DNA of 7,726 nucleotides from an uncultured Ruminococcus sp. (GTDB taxonomy: Bacteria; Bacillota; Clostridia; Oscillospirales; CAG-272): assembly GCA_902791785.1 (NCBI GenBank), contig CADAXH010000052.1, forward strand, positions 1 to 7,726, in the 5' to 3' direction. This document shows positions 1-6,716 of this stretch, one piece after another. The notes below the pieces were generated by a model. That model did not search any database. It saw only the letters and a program-made list of their open reading frames with translations, and was not told the origin of the DNA. The position numbers were made by a program, and so were the translations under genes. Each line of letters starts with the position of its first letter. Within the stretch, counting starts at the first letter, position 1.

Positions 1-8
1 GTCAACTA

Positions 9-29
9 CTCGGTGATTGAATCGCCGAG
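9..29 (+). repeat. Left-end hairpin of the IscB element
   Basis: An 8-bp stem (9-16 with 22-29, one G-T wobble) closes a TTGAA loop at 17-21. The stem ends (CTCGG and CCGAG) and the loop, at the same offset, recur in the hairpin at 1759-1779 beyond iscB. It serves as the first scaffold hairpin of the omega RNA and, by inference, as the left-end palindrome recognised by the transposase on single-stranded DNA. Confidence 0.65.
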
Positions 30-162
30 CATGGGATAAAAGCCATGCGAAGTGATTAAAGTGGTTGAGTAGGCTATGAGAAAGGTCTCTGTAACAAGAG
101 AAACCGCTCAAATGTTATATGTGTCAAAGTCCCTGTATATGCTTCTCCAGTATACAGCGGGA

Positions 163-213
163 TGACTGTCTTTAAACAGGGTGGCGCCGAGGCAACAACC
201 AGTGAGACAGTCA
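163..213 (+). other. Omega RNA internal helix with a duplicated 3' strand
   Basis: Bases 163-171 pair perfectly with 205-213 (9 bp). The 3' strand lies in the decamer GAGACAGTCA (204-213), which occurs again, identically, at 341-350, just before the iscB start codon. The 5' strand can therefore pair with either copy. The mutually exclusive pairing is seen in the sequence; a regulatory role is inferred. Confidence 0.5.
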
Positions 214-336
214 GATAATCAGTTCAATGTTAACAGAGAAACGGTTATCAAAAGCACATATAACCATGCCGAGGAGACGAGGCCCTGGAAACAGGACCAC
301 AAAACAAGCCCCTAACGGGGCCCCGAAAGGGGGAAG

Positions 337-351
337 AAAGGAGACAGTCAC
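337..351 (+). promoter_or_regulatory. iscB ribosome binding site and repeat copy of the omega RNA helix
   Basis: AAAGGAG at 337-343 is followed by an 8-nt spacer and the ATG at 352, a strong Shine-Dalgarno arrangement that fixes the iscB start. The last bases of the site and the spacer lie in the second copy of GAGACAGTCA (341-350). Pairing of this copy with 163-171 would cover the spacer and part of the ribosome binding site, so omega RNA folding and iscB translation could be coupled. The coupling is inferred. Confidence 0.75.
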
Positions 352-1740
352 ATGGTGATTGCACTGGACAAGCACAAAAAGCCAATAGGTTTTGTTACGG
401 AAAAGCGAGCCAGACAGCTCATGGAATCACACAGAGCCTGTATCTATCGGACATATCCTACAGTCATTATCATCATGGACCGGGATGTCAGGGAATTCAC
501 GAATGTTCCAACATATCGTATCAAGATTGATCCGGGATCCAAGTATACCGGGATTGCAATTGTGTGCAACGAAACAAACGAAGTTGTTATGATGCTACAA
601 TTGGAGCATCGTGGAGAAAACATCGTAGAACTCCTTCAGACAAGAAGCGCGGCCCGCAAGAACCGCAGAAACAGAGAGACTCCTTACAGACGCAGCAAAT
701 GGGCAAATGGTTCAAACGGATCCAGACCCAGCAAAGAAAGAAAAATGCCACCGAGTATAAAAAGCATCGGAGACAACGTCATTCGAATCGTAGAAAAACT
801 CAAAAGGTTTATACGCATCACGGAATGCAGTTTCGAATCGACGAGATTTGACACACAGCTGATGGATAATCCTGATATTTCAGGAGAAGAATATCAGCAC
901 GGAACGCTATTCGGGTATGAACTCCGCGAATATTTGATGGAGTATTACAGGCATACATGTCAATACTGCGGAGGCAAATCAGAAGACTCGGTACTTGAAT
1001 GGGAACATATAATTCCGAAGAGCCGAGGCGGGAGCGACAGCGTTAGAAATGCAACTCTATCCTGCTGCAGCTGCAATCGAGACAAAGGGGCTTTGACTCC
1101 CAATGAATGGTTGAAACAGTTGAAAGAGAAAACTCCCGGTTGCAAAAAAGACGGCGAGTTGACCCAGACACGAATCACACATCTGGAGAGTATACTTTCC
1201 AATGGTAAGGTATACGGAAGCAACCGATATGCCGCATGGAGCAATATACTCAGAAAGTATGAAGAGAAAGCGTTATTTGAAATCTTTGGTAATGTTGAAT
1301 GCTCGACAGGTGGAAGAACAAAATACAATAGAGAAATGATTTTGCATACCTCAAAAGACCATCACTATGATGCGTTGGCGATTGGAAGTATTTCTGAGAG
1401 TGGATTTACAGACCGAACAAAAGGATATGTTCTGTACATAAAAGCTATGGGCAGGGGAAATCGAATGCGAGGACATATAAATCAGTGCGGAATAATCACA
1501 GACAAATGGACAGATCGCAGAAAAAGATTCAATGGGCTGCAAACAGGAGACATAGTTCATGTCACAATCCCAAGTGGAAAATATGAGGGAACGTATACCG
1601 GCAGACTTATGATTCGAAAGAGTGGAAGCCATGATATCCGAACACTGGATGGCAAATTGGTTACAGGTACAAAGAAATCCATTTATAAAATTATGCAGCA
1701 TGCCGATGGATACAATTATAAATATGAAAAAGCAGAATGA
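352..1740 (+). CDS. iscB: IscB RNA-guided HNH/RuvC endonuclease
   Basis: IscB is the transposon-encoded relative and probable ancestor of Cas9. With its omega RNA it cleaves DNA complementary to the guide next to a target-adjacent motif. Domains in order: a PLMP-like N-terminal domain (1-50), in which the usual PLMP core reads PIGFV; RuvC-I with IKIDPGSKYTG (Asp60); an arginine-rich bridge helix (about 100-116); RuvC-II with FESTRFDTQ (Glu162) running into the family's GTLFGYELREYL segment; HNH (about 203-246) with a CQYC zinc pair, EWEHIIPKSRGGS (His219), Asn233 and a second zinc pair in SCCSCN; RuvC-III with KDHHYDAL (Asp340); and a C-terminal domain with RRKRFNGLQTGD ending in QHADGYNYK. 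The usual catalytic positions are filled, and 462 residues is within the normal family range, so the protein looks intact. The strong ribosome binding site at 337-343 supports the start. The omega RNA is directly upstream on the same strand. Confidence 0.95.
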   Translation: MVIALDKHKKPIGFVTEKRARQLMESHRACIYRTYPTVIIIMDRDVREFTNVPTYRIKIDPGSKYTGIAIVCNETNEVVMMLQLEHRGENIVELLQTRSAARKNRRNRETPYRRSKWANGSNGSRPSKERKMPPSIKSIGDNVIRIVEKLKRFIRITECSFESTRFDTQLMDNPDISGEEYQHGTLFGYELREYLMEYYRHTCQYCGGKSEDSVLEWEHIIPKSRGGSDSVRNATLSCCSCNRDKGALTPNEWLKQLKEKTPGCKKDGELTQTRITHLESILSNGKVYGSNRYAAWSNILRKYEEKALFEIFGNVECSTGGRTKYNREMILHTSKDHHYDALAIGSISESGFTDRTKGYVLYIKAMGRGNRMRGHINQCGIITDKWTDRRKRFNGLQTGDIVHVTIPSGKYEGTYTGRLMIRKSGSHDIRTLDGKLVTGTKKSIYKIMQHADGYNYKYEKAE

Positions 1741-1758
1741 AAAAAGAGGGCAATTCCT

Positions 1759-1779
1759 CTCGGCAGTTGAACAACCGAG
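1759..1779 (+). repeat. Right-end hairpin of the IscB element
   Basis: Stem CTCGG/CCGAG (1759-1763 with 1775-1779) holds an 11-nt loop with TTGAA at 1767-1771. It is as long as the hairpin at 9-29 and matches it at 15 of 21 positions, with the loop motif at the same offset; the inner stem bases differ. It starts 18 nt after the iscB stop. A small hairpin (1745-1749 with 1756-1760) overlaps it by two bases. No T-run follows, so it is not a good terminator; right-end palindrome is the better reading. Confidence 0.55.
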
Positions 1780-1804
1780 GATCCTTGCCTATTATCCTGA
1801 AAAA

Positions 1805-2542
1805 ATGGCAGTCAATGATAATTTGACTTTAAGATCAAAAAACGGTTCACTGGACTTCGGGACAGACGCATATCTGTTGAGCTGCTTCATTCGCAGAAAT
1901 ACCAAGGCGACTGCTGCAGAATTCGGAGCAGGCAACGGAATCATTTCAATGCTGGTTGCGTCAAGGAAAACTCTTGGTCACATAACTTGTTGCGAGATTC
2001 AGAAAGAACTGTGCGACATAGCCCGTACCAACATTAAGGAAAATGAACTGGAAGACATGATTGACATCAAAAACTGCGATGTGTCAGATTGTTCTTTCGG
2101 TGACAATTATGACGTGGTTTTTTCCAACCCTCCCTACCTCAAAACAGGCACGGGGAAAGAGAACGAAAACGAATCGGACAGAATCTGCTGCCGCGAGGTA
2201 TATGGTTCGATTGATTCTTTTTCAAGAGCCGCTTCTTCCTCACTCAAATACGGCGGTCTGTTCTATACAGTATACAGACCCGACAGGATTGCCGAGCTAA
2301 TCCATTCGCAAAGAAAATATGGTCTGGAGCCAAAGAGGATTACCCTGGTCTATCCGTCAGTCGAACATGTTCCCTGCCTCGTTTTGTGCGAATCGAAAAA
2401 AGGCGGAGGCGAAGGTGTTTTTACAACAAGACCCCTAATAATCTATAACAAACCGAATACTTCTTCCCAGAAAGACTATACGGAAGATATGAAATTCATT
2501 TACGAACACGGAGAATTCAATGAATACTTCCTCAGACCCTAA
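1805..2542 (+). CDS. trmN6: tRNA1(Val) (adenine37-N6)-methyltransferase family protein (TrmN6/YabB-like)
   Basis: This is a class I SAM-dependent methyltransferase of the YfiC/YabB family, whose studied members make m6A37 in tRNA1(Val). It has FGTDAYLL near the N-terminus, the SAM-binding motif EFGAGNG (39-45), the acidic CCEIQ motif and the catalytic NPPY (108-111) of N6-adenine methyltransferases. Near the C-terminus are GGLFYTVYRPDRI and an RPLIIYN-like ending typical of the family. Starting at 1805 gives 245 residues, the usual size. The start is uncertain: no clear ribosome binding site precedes 1805, and the frame is open back to ATG 1724 and GTG 1622 inside iscB, which would add residues encoded by the mobile element. 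The family N-terminus before FGTD is normally longer than seen here, so the insertion may have removed or replaced the first codons. It is followed by rsmI (23-nt overlap), as in B. subtilis yabB-yazA-yabC without yazA. Confidence 0.82.
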   Translation: MAVNDNLTLRSKNGSLDFGTDAYLLSCFIRRNTKATAAEFGAGNGIISMLVASRKTLGHITCCEIQKELCDIARTNIKENELEDMIDIKNCDVSDCSFGDNYDVVFSNPPYLKTGTGKENENESDRICCREVYGSIDSFSRAASSSLKYGGLFYTVYRPDRIAELIHSQRKYGLEPKRITLVYPSVEHVPCLVLCESKKGGGEGVFTTRPLIIYNKPNTSSQKDYTEDMKFIYEHGEFNEYFLRP

Positions 2543-3389
2543 CGAAAAAAATGCAATAATAGGCGGAACTCTGTATCTGGTTGCCACGCCGATTGGCAAT
2601 ATGTCTGACATTTCTTCAAGAGCGCTGAAGGTACTTGAAAACGTAGACTTCATTGCCGCCGAAGACACGAGAAACACAGGTCTTCTTCTCTCAAGGCTGG
2701 GCATAAAAAAACAGCTTGTCAGCTATTATGAGCAAAACAAGAAAGAAAGCGGTCCCAAAATCATAGAAAAACTCAAATCCGGTTTTTCATGTGCACTGGT
2801 TACCGATGCAGGAATGCCCGGAATCAGCGACCCCGGTTCAGATCTTGTCAGGTTGTGCGAAACACACAGCGTTCCGGTAACATGTGTACCAGGAGCCTGT
2901 GCAGCAGTCACCGCACTGTCAATTTCCGGACTGGACACAAGCAGATTTGTTTTTGAAGGCTTTCTGCCGACCAGGTCAAAAGACAGAAAAGAAACACTTG
3001 AAGAGGACTCAAAAGAAAGAGGTTCGATAATCATATATGAAGCACCTCACAGGCTGAAAAAAACCCTTAATGATCTTTTTGAAGCATTCGGCAACAGAAA
3101 AATTGCAATATGCAGAGAGCTTACCAAACTGAACGAGGAAGTAATCAGGACTTCTCTGTCGGAAGCAACTGAGATATACAGCACTCTGGAACCTAAAGGC
3201 GAATACGTTCTCGTTATTGAAGGCTGCGGCAAATCGTCGCAGAACGACTGGTCAGACATGACAATTGAAGAACACGTAAACTTCTACATGAAGCTGGGCG
3301 ACGACAAAATGAGTGCAATGAAAAAAGTTGCAAAAGACAGAGGAATAGGAAAAAGCGAAATCTACTCTGCCATGATCAAAAACAATTGA
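2520..3389 (+). CDS. rsmI: 16S rRNA (cytidine1402-2'-O)-methyltransferase
   Basis: RsmI methylates the ribose 2'-oxygen of C1402 in the decoding centre of 16S rRNA. The 289-residue protein has the tetrapyrrole-methylase fold motifs in the expected order: GTLYLVATPIGN (16-27), AAEDTRNTGLLL (46-57), ALVTDAGMPGISDPG (92-106), CVPGACA (122-128), FVFEGFLP (143-150), IIYEAPHR (171-178) and ICRELTKLNEE (197-207). Length is normal for the family. GGAG at 2510-2513, 6 nt before ATG 2520, supports the start, which lies inside the end of the methyltransferase gene; this overlap implies translational coupling. The C-terminus after about residue 240 is the short helical tail common in Bacillota members. 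Confidence 0.95.
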   Translation: MNTSSDPNEKNAIIGGTLYLVATPIGNMSDISSRALKVLENVDFIAAEDTRNTGLLLSRLGIKKQLVSYYEQNKKESGPKIIEKLKSGFSCALVTDAGMPGISDPGSDLVRLCETHSVPVTCVPGACAAVTALSISGLDTSRFVFEGFLPTRSKDRKETLEEDSKERGSIIIYEAPHRLKKTLNDLFEAFGNRKIAICRELTKLNEEVIRTSLSEATEIYSTLEPKGEYVLVIEGCGKSSQNDWSDMTIEEHVNFYMKLGDDKMSAMKKVAKDRGIGKSEIYSAMIKNN

Positions 3390-3414
3390 AATCGCACGCG
3401 CGCGATAATATAAT
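3386..3414 (+). promoter_or_regulatory. Sigma-A-type promoter for metG-tatD and downstream genes
   Basis: TTGAAA (3386-3391, 5 of 6 consensus) is separated by exactly 17 nt from TATAAT (3409-3414, 6 of 6). The -35 box overlaps the rsmI stop codon. The spacer holds a 12-base alternating pyrimidine-purine run (3393-3404), GC-rich in an otherwise AT-rich gap. Transcription would start near 3421, giving a leader of about 25 nt before metG. TTGGAG (3433-3438), 6 nt before ATG 3445, is the ribosome binding site. Confidence 0.8.
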
Positions 3415-3444
3415 AGACAAGAAAGTAATTATTTGGAGAAAAAC

Positions 3445-5019
3445 ATGGAAAACAAAACATTCTACATCACAACAGCAATTCCCTATGCTTCGAGAAAACC
3501 TCACATAGGAAACACATATGAGGCAATTCTAACTGATGCCATTGCAAGATACAAAAAGGCACTCGGATATGATGTGTTCTTCATGACGGGAACAGACGAA
3601 CATGGCCAGAAGATAGAAGACTGTGCAAAAGAAGCCGGAGTATCACCAAAGGAATATGCAAACGGCGTTTCCGAAGAGATCAAGAGACTTTGGGACCTTC
3701 TCGGAGTTGAATACGATCACTTCATAAAAACAACAGACGACTACCATGAGGCAGCCGTAAAAGGTATATTCCAGAAGCTCTATGACCAGGGAGATATATA
3801 CAAGAGTTCTTATGAGGGATGGTACTGCGTACCTGACGAGTCATTCTACACGGATACTCAGGCAAAGGACGGAGTGTGCCCCGACTGCGGACGCCCTCTG
3901 AAAAGAGCCCATGAAGATGCATATTTCTTCAACATGAAAAAATACAGCGAAAGGCTTATCCAGTATATTGAGGAACATCCAGATTTTATCGTTCCTGCGT
4001 CAAGAAAGAATGAGATGATCAACAATTTCCTGAAACCCGGTCTTCAGGATCTGTGCGTAACAAGATCTTCTTTCAAGTGGGGAGTTCAGGTTCCTTTTGA
4101 TCCGGAACATGTCATCTATGTATGGATAGATGCCCTTTCAAACTACATCACCGGTCTAGGCTACACAGTAGACAAACAGGGAGAATTGTTCCAGAAATAC
4201 TGGCCGGCTGATGTTCACATAATCGGAAAAGACATTCTCAGATTCCACACAATTTACTGGCCTATCATTCTGATGGCACTCGGACTTCCTCTTCCCAAAC
4301 AGGTATTCGGTCACCCGTGGCTCACAACCGCCACAGGCAAAATGAGCAAATCCAAGGGCAACACAATATATGCAGACGATCTTGTCAACCACTTCGGACG
4401 TGACGGCGTCAGATATTATGTTCTTTCAGAAATGCCTTATGCAAATGACGGAACAATTTCGTATGAAAATGTCATTTCAAGATTCAATACTGACCTTGCA
4501 AACACACTTGGAAATCTCCTTGCAAGAACCTTGTCGATGACAAAGAAATATTTTGACAGTGTTATTCCCGAACAGGGCGAAATAACTGAACTTGATTCAA
4601 GTCTGATCTCTGAAGCCAAGGCGTCATTTGAAAAATACTGCAAGGAAATGGACGAATTCAAGCTTGCAGATGCGCTTGACTCTGCAATGGACATAGCAAG
4701 AAGAGCCAATAAATATATAGATGAAACAACACCATGGGCTCTTGCAAAAGACGAATCCCAGAAAGCAAGACTCGGTTCGGTTCTGTATAACCTTCTTGAG
4801 TCTTTGAGAATACTCGGTGTAATACTGAGACCTGCTATGCCCGATTCATGCGACAAACTTCTCGCTTCACTCGGCGTCGAAGACAAGACCATAGCTTCAG
4901 CAGCAGAATTCGGAAAACTTCAATCCGGAAACAAAGTCGGAGAATCTTTTGTACTCTTCGCAAGACTTGACGAAGCAAAGATGCTCGAAGAAATAGAAAA
5001 AGAAAACGGAAACGTATGA
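3445..5019 (+). CDS. metG: Methionyl-tRNA synthetase, short form without C-terminal tRNA-binding domain
   Basis: Charges initiator and elongator tRNA(Met) with methionine in the cytosol. It is a class I synthetase with the HIGH signature as PHIGN (His20-Gly22), the TGTDEHGQK motif, WIDALSNYI, GKDILRFH and the KMSKS loop (299-303). The insertion domain keeps one full zinc-type pair, CPDC (145-148), while the other site reads CVPD (128-131), a half-site often seen in the B. subtilis type. At 524 residues it ends after the anticodon-binding helical domain; the C-terminal EMAP/Trbp111-like domain found in the roughly 650-residue forms is absent. The start is set at ATG 3445 because GGAG (3435-3438) lies 6 nt upstream; an in-frame TTG at 3433 would put the ribosome binding site inside the gene. 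Its ATGA overlap with tatD indicates coupled translation. Confidence 0.96.
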   Translation: MENKTFYITTAIPYASRKPHIGNTYEAILTDAIARYKKALGYDVFFMTGTDEHGQKIEDCAKEAGVSPKEYANGVSEEIKRLWDLLGVEYDHFIKTTDDYHEAAVKGIFQKLYDQGDIYKSSYEGWYCVPDESFYTDTQAKDGVCPDCGRPLKRAHEDAYFFNMKKYSERLIQYIEEHPDFIVPASRKNEMINNFLKPGLQDLCVTRSSFKWGVQVPFDPEHVIYVWIDALSNYITGLGYTVDKQGELFQKYWPADVHIIGKDILRFHTIYWPIILMALGLPLPKQVFGHPWLTTATGKMSKSKGNTIYADDLVNHFGRDGVRYYVLSEMPYANDGTISYENVISRFNTDLANTLGNLLARTLSMTKKYFDSVIPEQGEITELDSSLISEAKASFEKYCKEMDEFKLADALDSAMDIARRANKYIDETTPWALAKDESQKARLGSVLYNLLESLRILGVILRPAMPDSCDKLLASLGVEDKTIASAAEFGKLQSGNKVGESFVLFARLDEAKMLEEIEKENGNV

Positions 5020-5786
5020 GTTCCCTTCTATTTGATACCCACTCCCATTACACAGACAGCAAATTCGATGATCCCGCAACTCTTCTTAAGCAGCTGTTTG
5101 AAACGGACATATGCGGAGCAATGTGCTGCGGGTGGGATGTGAAATCATCCAGAGACTGCGTTGAACTGGCATCCTCGTTTCCTGATCTGTACTGTTCAGC
5201 AGGAATTCATCCGGAAAACTGCGTCGACATTGAAGACATGAATTCGGCACTGGACGAAATTAAGGCTCTCTGTAAAAAAGACAAAGTCAAAGCACTCGGG
5301 GAGATTGGTCTGGATTATTACTGGGAAATACCGAAGAAAAAACAGATGGAATACTTCGATGCTCAGCTTGGTCTGGCCGAGGAACTCGACCTTCCGGTCA
5401 TAATTCACGACAGAGAAGCTCACGGCGATGTATTTGACATGATTCGTTCCCACAAAAAAGTCAGGGGCGTCATGCACGGATACAGCGGCAGTGCTGAATC
5501 TGCCAGACAATACTCAAACATGGGTTTTTACATTTCTTTTCCCGGAACAATTACATTCAAGAATGCTGCAAAACTTCCGGAAGTAGCAATGGTTGTTCCG
5601 GTTGACAGGATTGTAGTCGAAACCGACTGCCCGTATCTGACACCTGTTCCGTTCCGCGGGCAACTCAACCACAGCGGATACATCAAATATACGGCTGCGA
5701 AAGTTGCGGAATTGCTGAATATGGATTATAATGATTTTTGCAGAATCGAAGTCGAAAACTCTAAAAAACTATTCAATATTGATTGA
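5016..5786 (+). CDS. tatD: TatD family metal-dependent hydrolase/DNase
   Basis: TatD proteins are TIM-barrel metallo-hydrolases. Characterised members have 3'-5' exonuclease or DNase activity on DNA; in Bacillota the gene (yabD) commonly follows metS, as here. Metal-ligand motifs: DTHSHYTD (His9, His11), GEIGLDYY (Glu96), VIIHDRE (His131), MHGYSGS (His154) and ETDCPYLTPVPFRG (Asp204). All ligands are present and 256 residues is the normal size. The start ATG overlaps the metG stop in an ATGA, so translation is probably coupled; no strong separate ribosome binding site is seen. Small deviations from the family norm are HSHYTD for HAHLD and HGYSG for HCFSG. Confidence 0.93.
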   Translation: MSSLLFDTHSHYTDSKFDDPATLLKQLFETDICGAMCCGWDVKSSRDCVELASSFPDLYCSAGIHPENCVDIEDMNSALDEIKALCKKDKVKALGEIGLDYYWEIPKKKQMEYFDAQLGLAEELDLPVIIHDREAHGDVFDMIRSHKKVRGVMHGYSGSAESARQYSNMGFYISFPGTITFKNAAKLPEVAMVVPVDRIVVETDCPYLTPVPFRGQLNHSGYIKYTAAKVAELLNMDYNDFCRIEVENSKKLFNID

Positions 5787-5795
5787 GGAGCATGT

Positions 5796-6704
5796 ATGGA
5801 CAACAACGTAATATTCAGGGGCATCATGCCCGCGCTGGTTTCTCCTGTAAATGAAGACGGATCTCTCAAAAAGGAAGCTACTGTAAAACTTGTAAAGTGG
5901 CTCATGTCCAATGGTATTCACGGTTTGTATATTTGCGGATCAACCGGAGAAGGCCTGGTTCTCAGGAAAGAGACAAGAATGGAATTGCTTGAAACAGTAC
6001 TGGATACCGTAGAAGGCAAAATCCCTGTCATCTCACACATTGGTGCTATCGATCTCGCCACCACTCTTGAACTGACAAGACATGCTTCCAGAGCAGGTGC
6101 TGCTGCAGTATCGTCAATCCCGCCGATATATTTCAAGTATGAGGACGACGACATCGTCAACTACTACAAAGCCATCTGCGACAACTCGACTGTTCCAATG
6201 CTGATGTACGGAATCGGAAACGCAGGGACAAAACTCTCTTTTTCAGTAGTTGAAAAAGTTTTGAACTGTTCCCCGCTTGCCGTCGGACTCAAGTGGACTT
6301 ATCCGGATTATTTCACGATGGGCAGAATCAAATGCATAAACAACGGCAATGTAAATGTGATCAACGGTCCTGACGAGATGCTTATCTGCGGACTTGCCAT
6401 GGGAGCAGACGCAGGAATTGGCACGACATATAACCTTATGCCTAAGCTCTTTGTCGATCTATACAACAACTTCCGCGCAGGAAAGATTGATGAAGCAAGA
6501 TTCATTCAGCACAAAATCAATGTTGTCATCAATGCATTGATTAATCATAACGTAATTCCCGCAACAAAAGCCGTTCTCAACAGGATGGGATTTGATGTCG
6601 GCAATTGCGTAAAACCATTGAAAGCTCTCAGTGAGCAGGAAACCGACATAATGCTGAAAGAAATGAACAATGTCATTGATTTCAACAATCAGATAATAAA
6701 CTAA
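5796..6704 (+). CDS. N-acetylneuraminate lyase/DapA superfamily aldolase, substrate uncertain
   Basis: A class I TIM-barrel aldolase that forms a Schiff base with a 2-keto acid such as pyruvate. The closest subfamily by motif is N-acetylneuraminate lyase: GSTGEGLVL (48-56), Schiff-base lysine Lys166 in GLKWTYPDYFTM, and NGPDEM followed by GADAGIGTTYNLM (203-215), which is characteristic of that group. Length (302) is normal. Two things differ from well-studied lyases: the loop with the catalytic tyrosine reads LMYGIGNAG (Tyr138 kept, the usual Asn and Pro lost), and the Tyr of the usual NGYDE is Pro192. Substrate may therefore not be sialic acid, and no other sialic acid genes are visible. 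GAGGAG at 5785-5790, overlapping the tatD stop, lies 5 nt before the ATG, so it sits in the same transcript; the next gene begins 12 nt downstream. Confidence 0.85.
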   Translation: MDNNVIFRGIMPALVSPVNEDGSLKKEATVKLVKWLMSNGIHGLYICGSTGEGLVLRKETRMELLETVLDTVEGKIPVISHIGAIDLATTLELTRHASRAGAAAVSSIPPIYFKYEDDDIVNYYKAICDNSTVPMLMYGIGNAGTKLSFSVVEKVLNCSPLAVGLKWTYPDYFTMGRIKCINNGNVNVINGPDEMLICGLAMGADAGIGTTYNLMPKLFVDLYNNFRAGKIDEARFIQHKINVVINALINHNVIPATKAVLNRMGFDVGNCVKPLKALSEQETDIMLKEMNNVIDFNNQIIN

Positions 6705-6716
6705 CGGGAGGCAGAA

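Larger units (their letters stand above)
1..351 (+). ncRNA. omega RNA (HEARO RNA), guide RNA scaffold of IscB
   Basis: There is no gene in these 351 bases, but they fold well by hand. Pairings seen: 2-6 with 64-68, closing hairpins 9-16/22-29 and 30-34/43-47; 77-80 with 107-110, enclosing hairpin 86-90/97-101; a perfect 10-bp long-range helix 114-123/255-264; inside it hairpin 133-139/151-157, helix 163-171/205-213 and helix 214-220/243-249 (one G-U pair). Then come hairpin 284-287/292-295 with a GAAA loop and two G+C-rich hairpins, 308-312/317-321 (TAAC loop) and 322-324/329-331 (GAAA loop), just before the ribosome binding site. A structured leader of this size immediately 5' of iscB is the known place and form of the omega RNA, which loads a 5' guide into IscB for RNA-guided DNA cleavage. 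The guide would be upstream of base 1. The 3' end is taken as the iscB start codon; the true end may be some bases earlier. Confidence 0.85.
1..1779 (+). mobile_element. IscB-type (ISC, IS200/IS605-like) element, no transposase in view
   Basis: The unit consists of a left-end hairpin at 9-29, a structured omega RNA leader, the iscB gene and a right-end hairpin at 1759-1779. The two end hairpins are the same length and match at 15 of 21 positions, as expected for the imperfect palindromes that a Y1 transposase recognises at the ends of IS200/IS605-type elements. No tnpA is present, so the element would be non-autonomous and mobilised in trans, which is common for iscB loci. The exact cleavage points are not visible: the left one is at or before base 1 and the right one lies at or shortly after 1779. 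The element abuts the 5' end of a housekeeping methyltransferase gene in the same orientation. Boundaries are inferred from the hairpins; the element identity is secure because of iscB. Confidence 0.72.

Noticed and set aside
308..333. The two G+C-rich hairpins as a terminator of the omega RNA
   Set aside because: The sequence after them is GAAGAAAGGAG, not a T-run, and leads straight into the iscB start, so transcription must continue to express iscB.
1..351. Group I or II intron, riboswitch or CRISPR array in the leader
   Set aside because: There are no regular repeats, no intron-encoded reverse transcriptase and no familiar metabolite-riboswitch core that I recognise; position next to iscB explains the structure.
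960..1328. Minus-strand open frame of 122 codons inside iscB
   Set aside because: It lies antisense to the HNH and following region of a clearly functional gene, has no ribosome binding site that I could see and resembles no protein family.
1745..1779. Rho-independent terminator after iscB
   Set aside because: Two short hairpins are present but no T-run follows either, and the second matches the left-end hairpin, so a transposon end fits better.
1622..1804. Longer methyltransferase starting at GTG 1622 or ATG 1724
   Set aside because: These starts lie in iscB, lack ribosome binding sites and make the protein longer than the family. I kept 1805 but flagged the uncertainty.
3433..3444. metG start at TTG 3433
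   Set aside because: The GGAG needed for initiation would be inside the coding sequence; ATG 3445 has ideal spacing.
4437..4892. Minus-strand open frame of 151 codons inside metG
   Set aside because: It is fully antisense to conserved metG sequence; its composition is that of a reverse-frame shadow.
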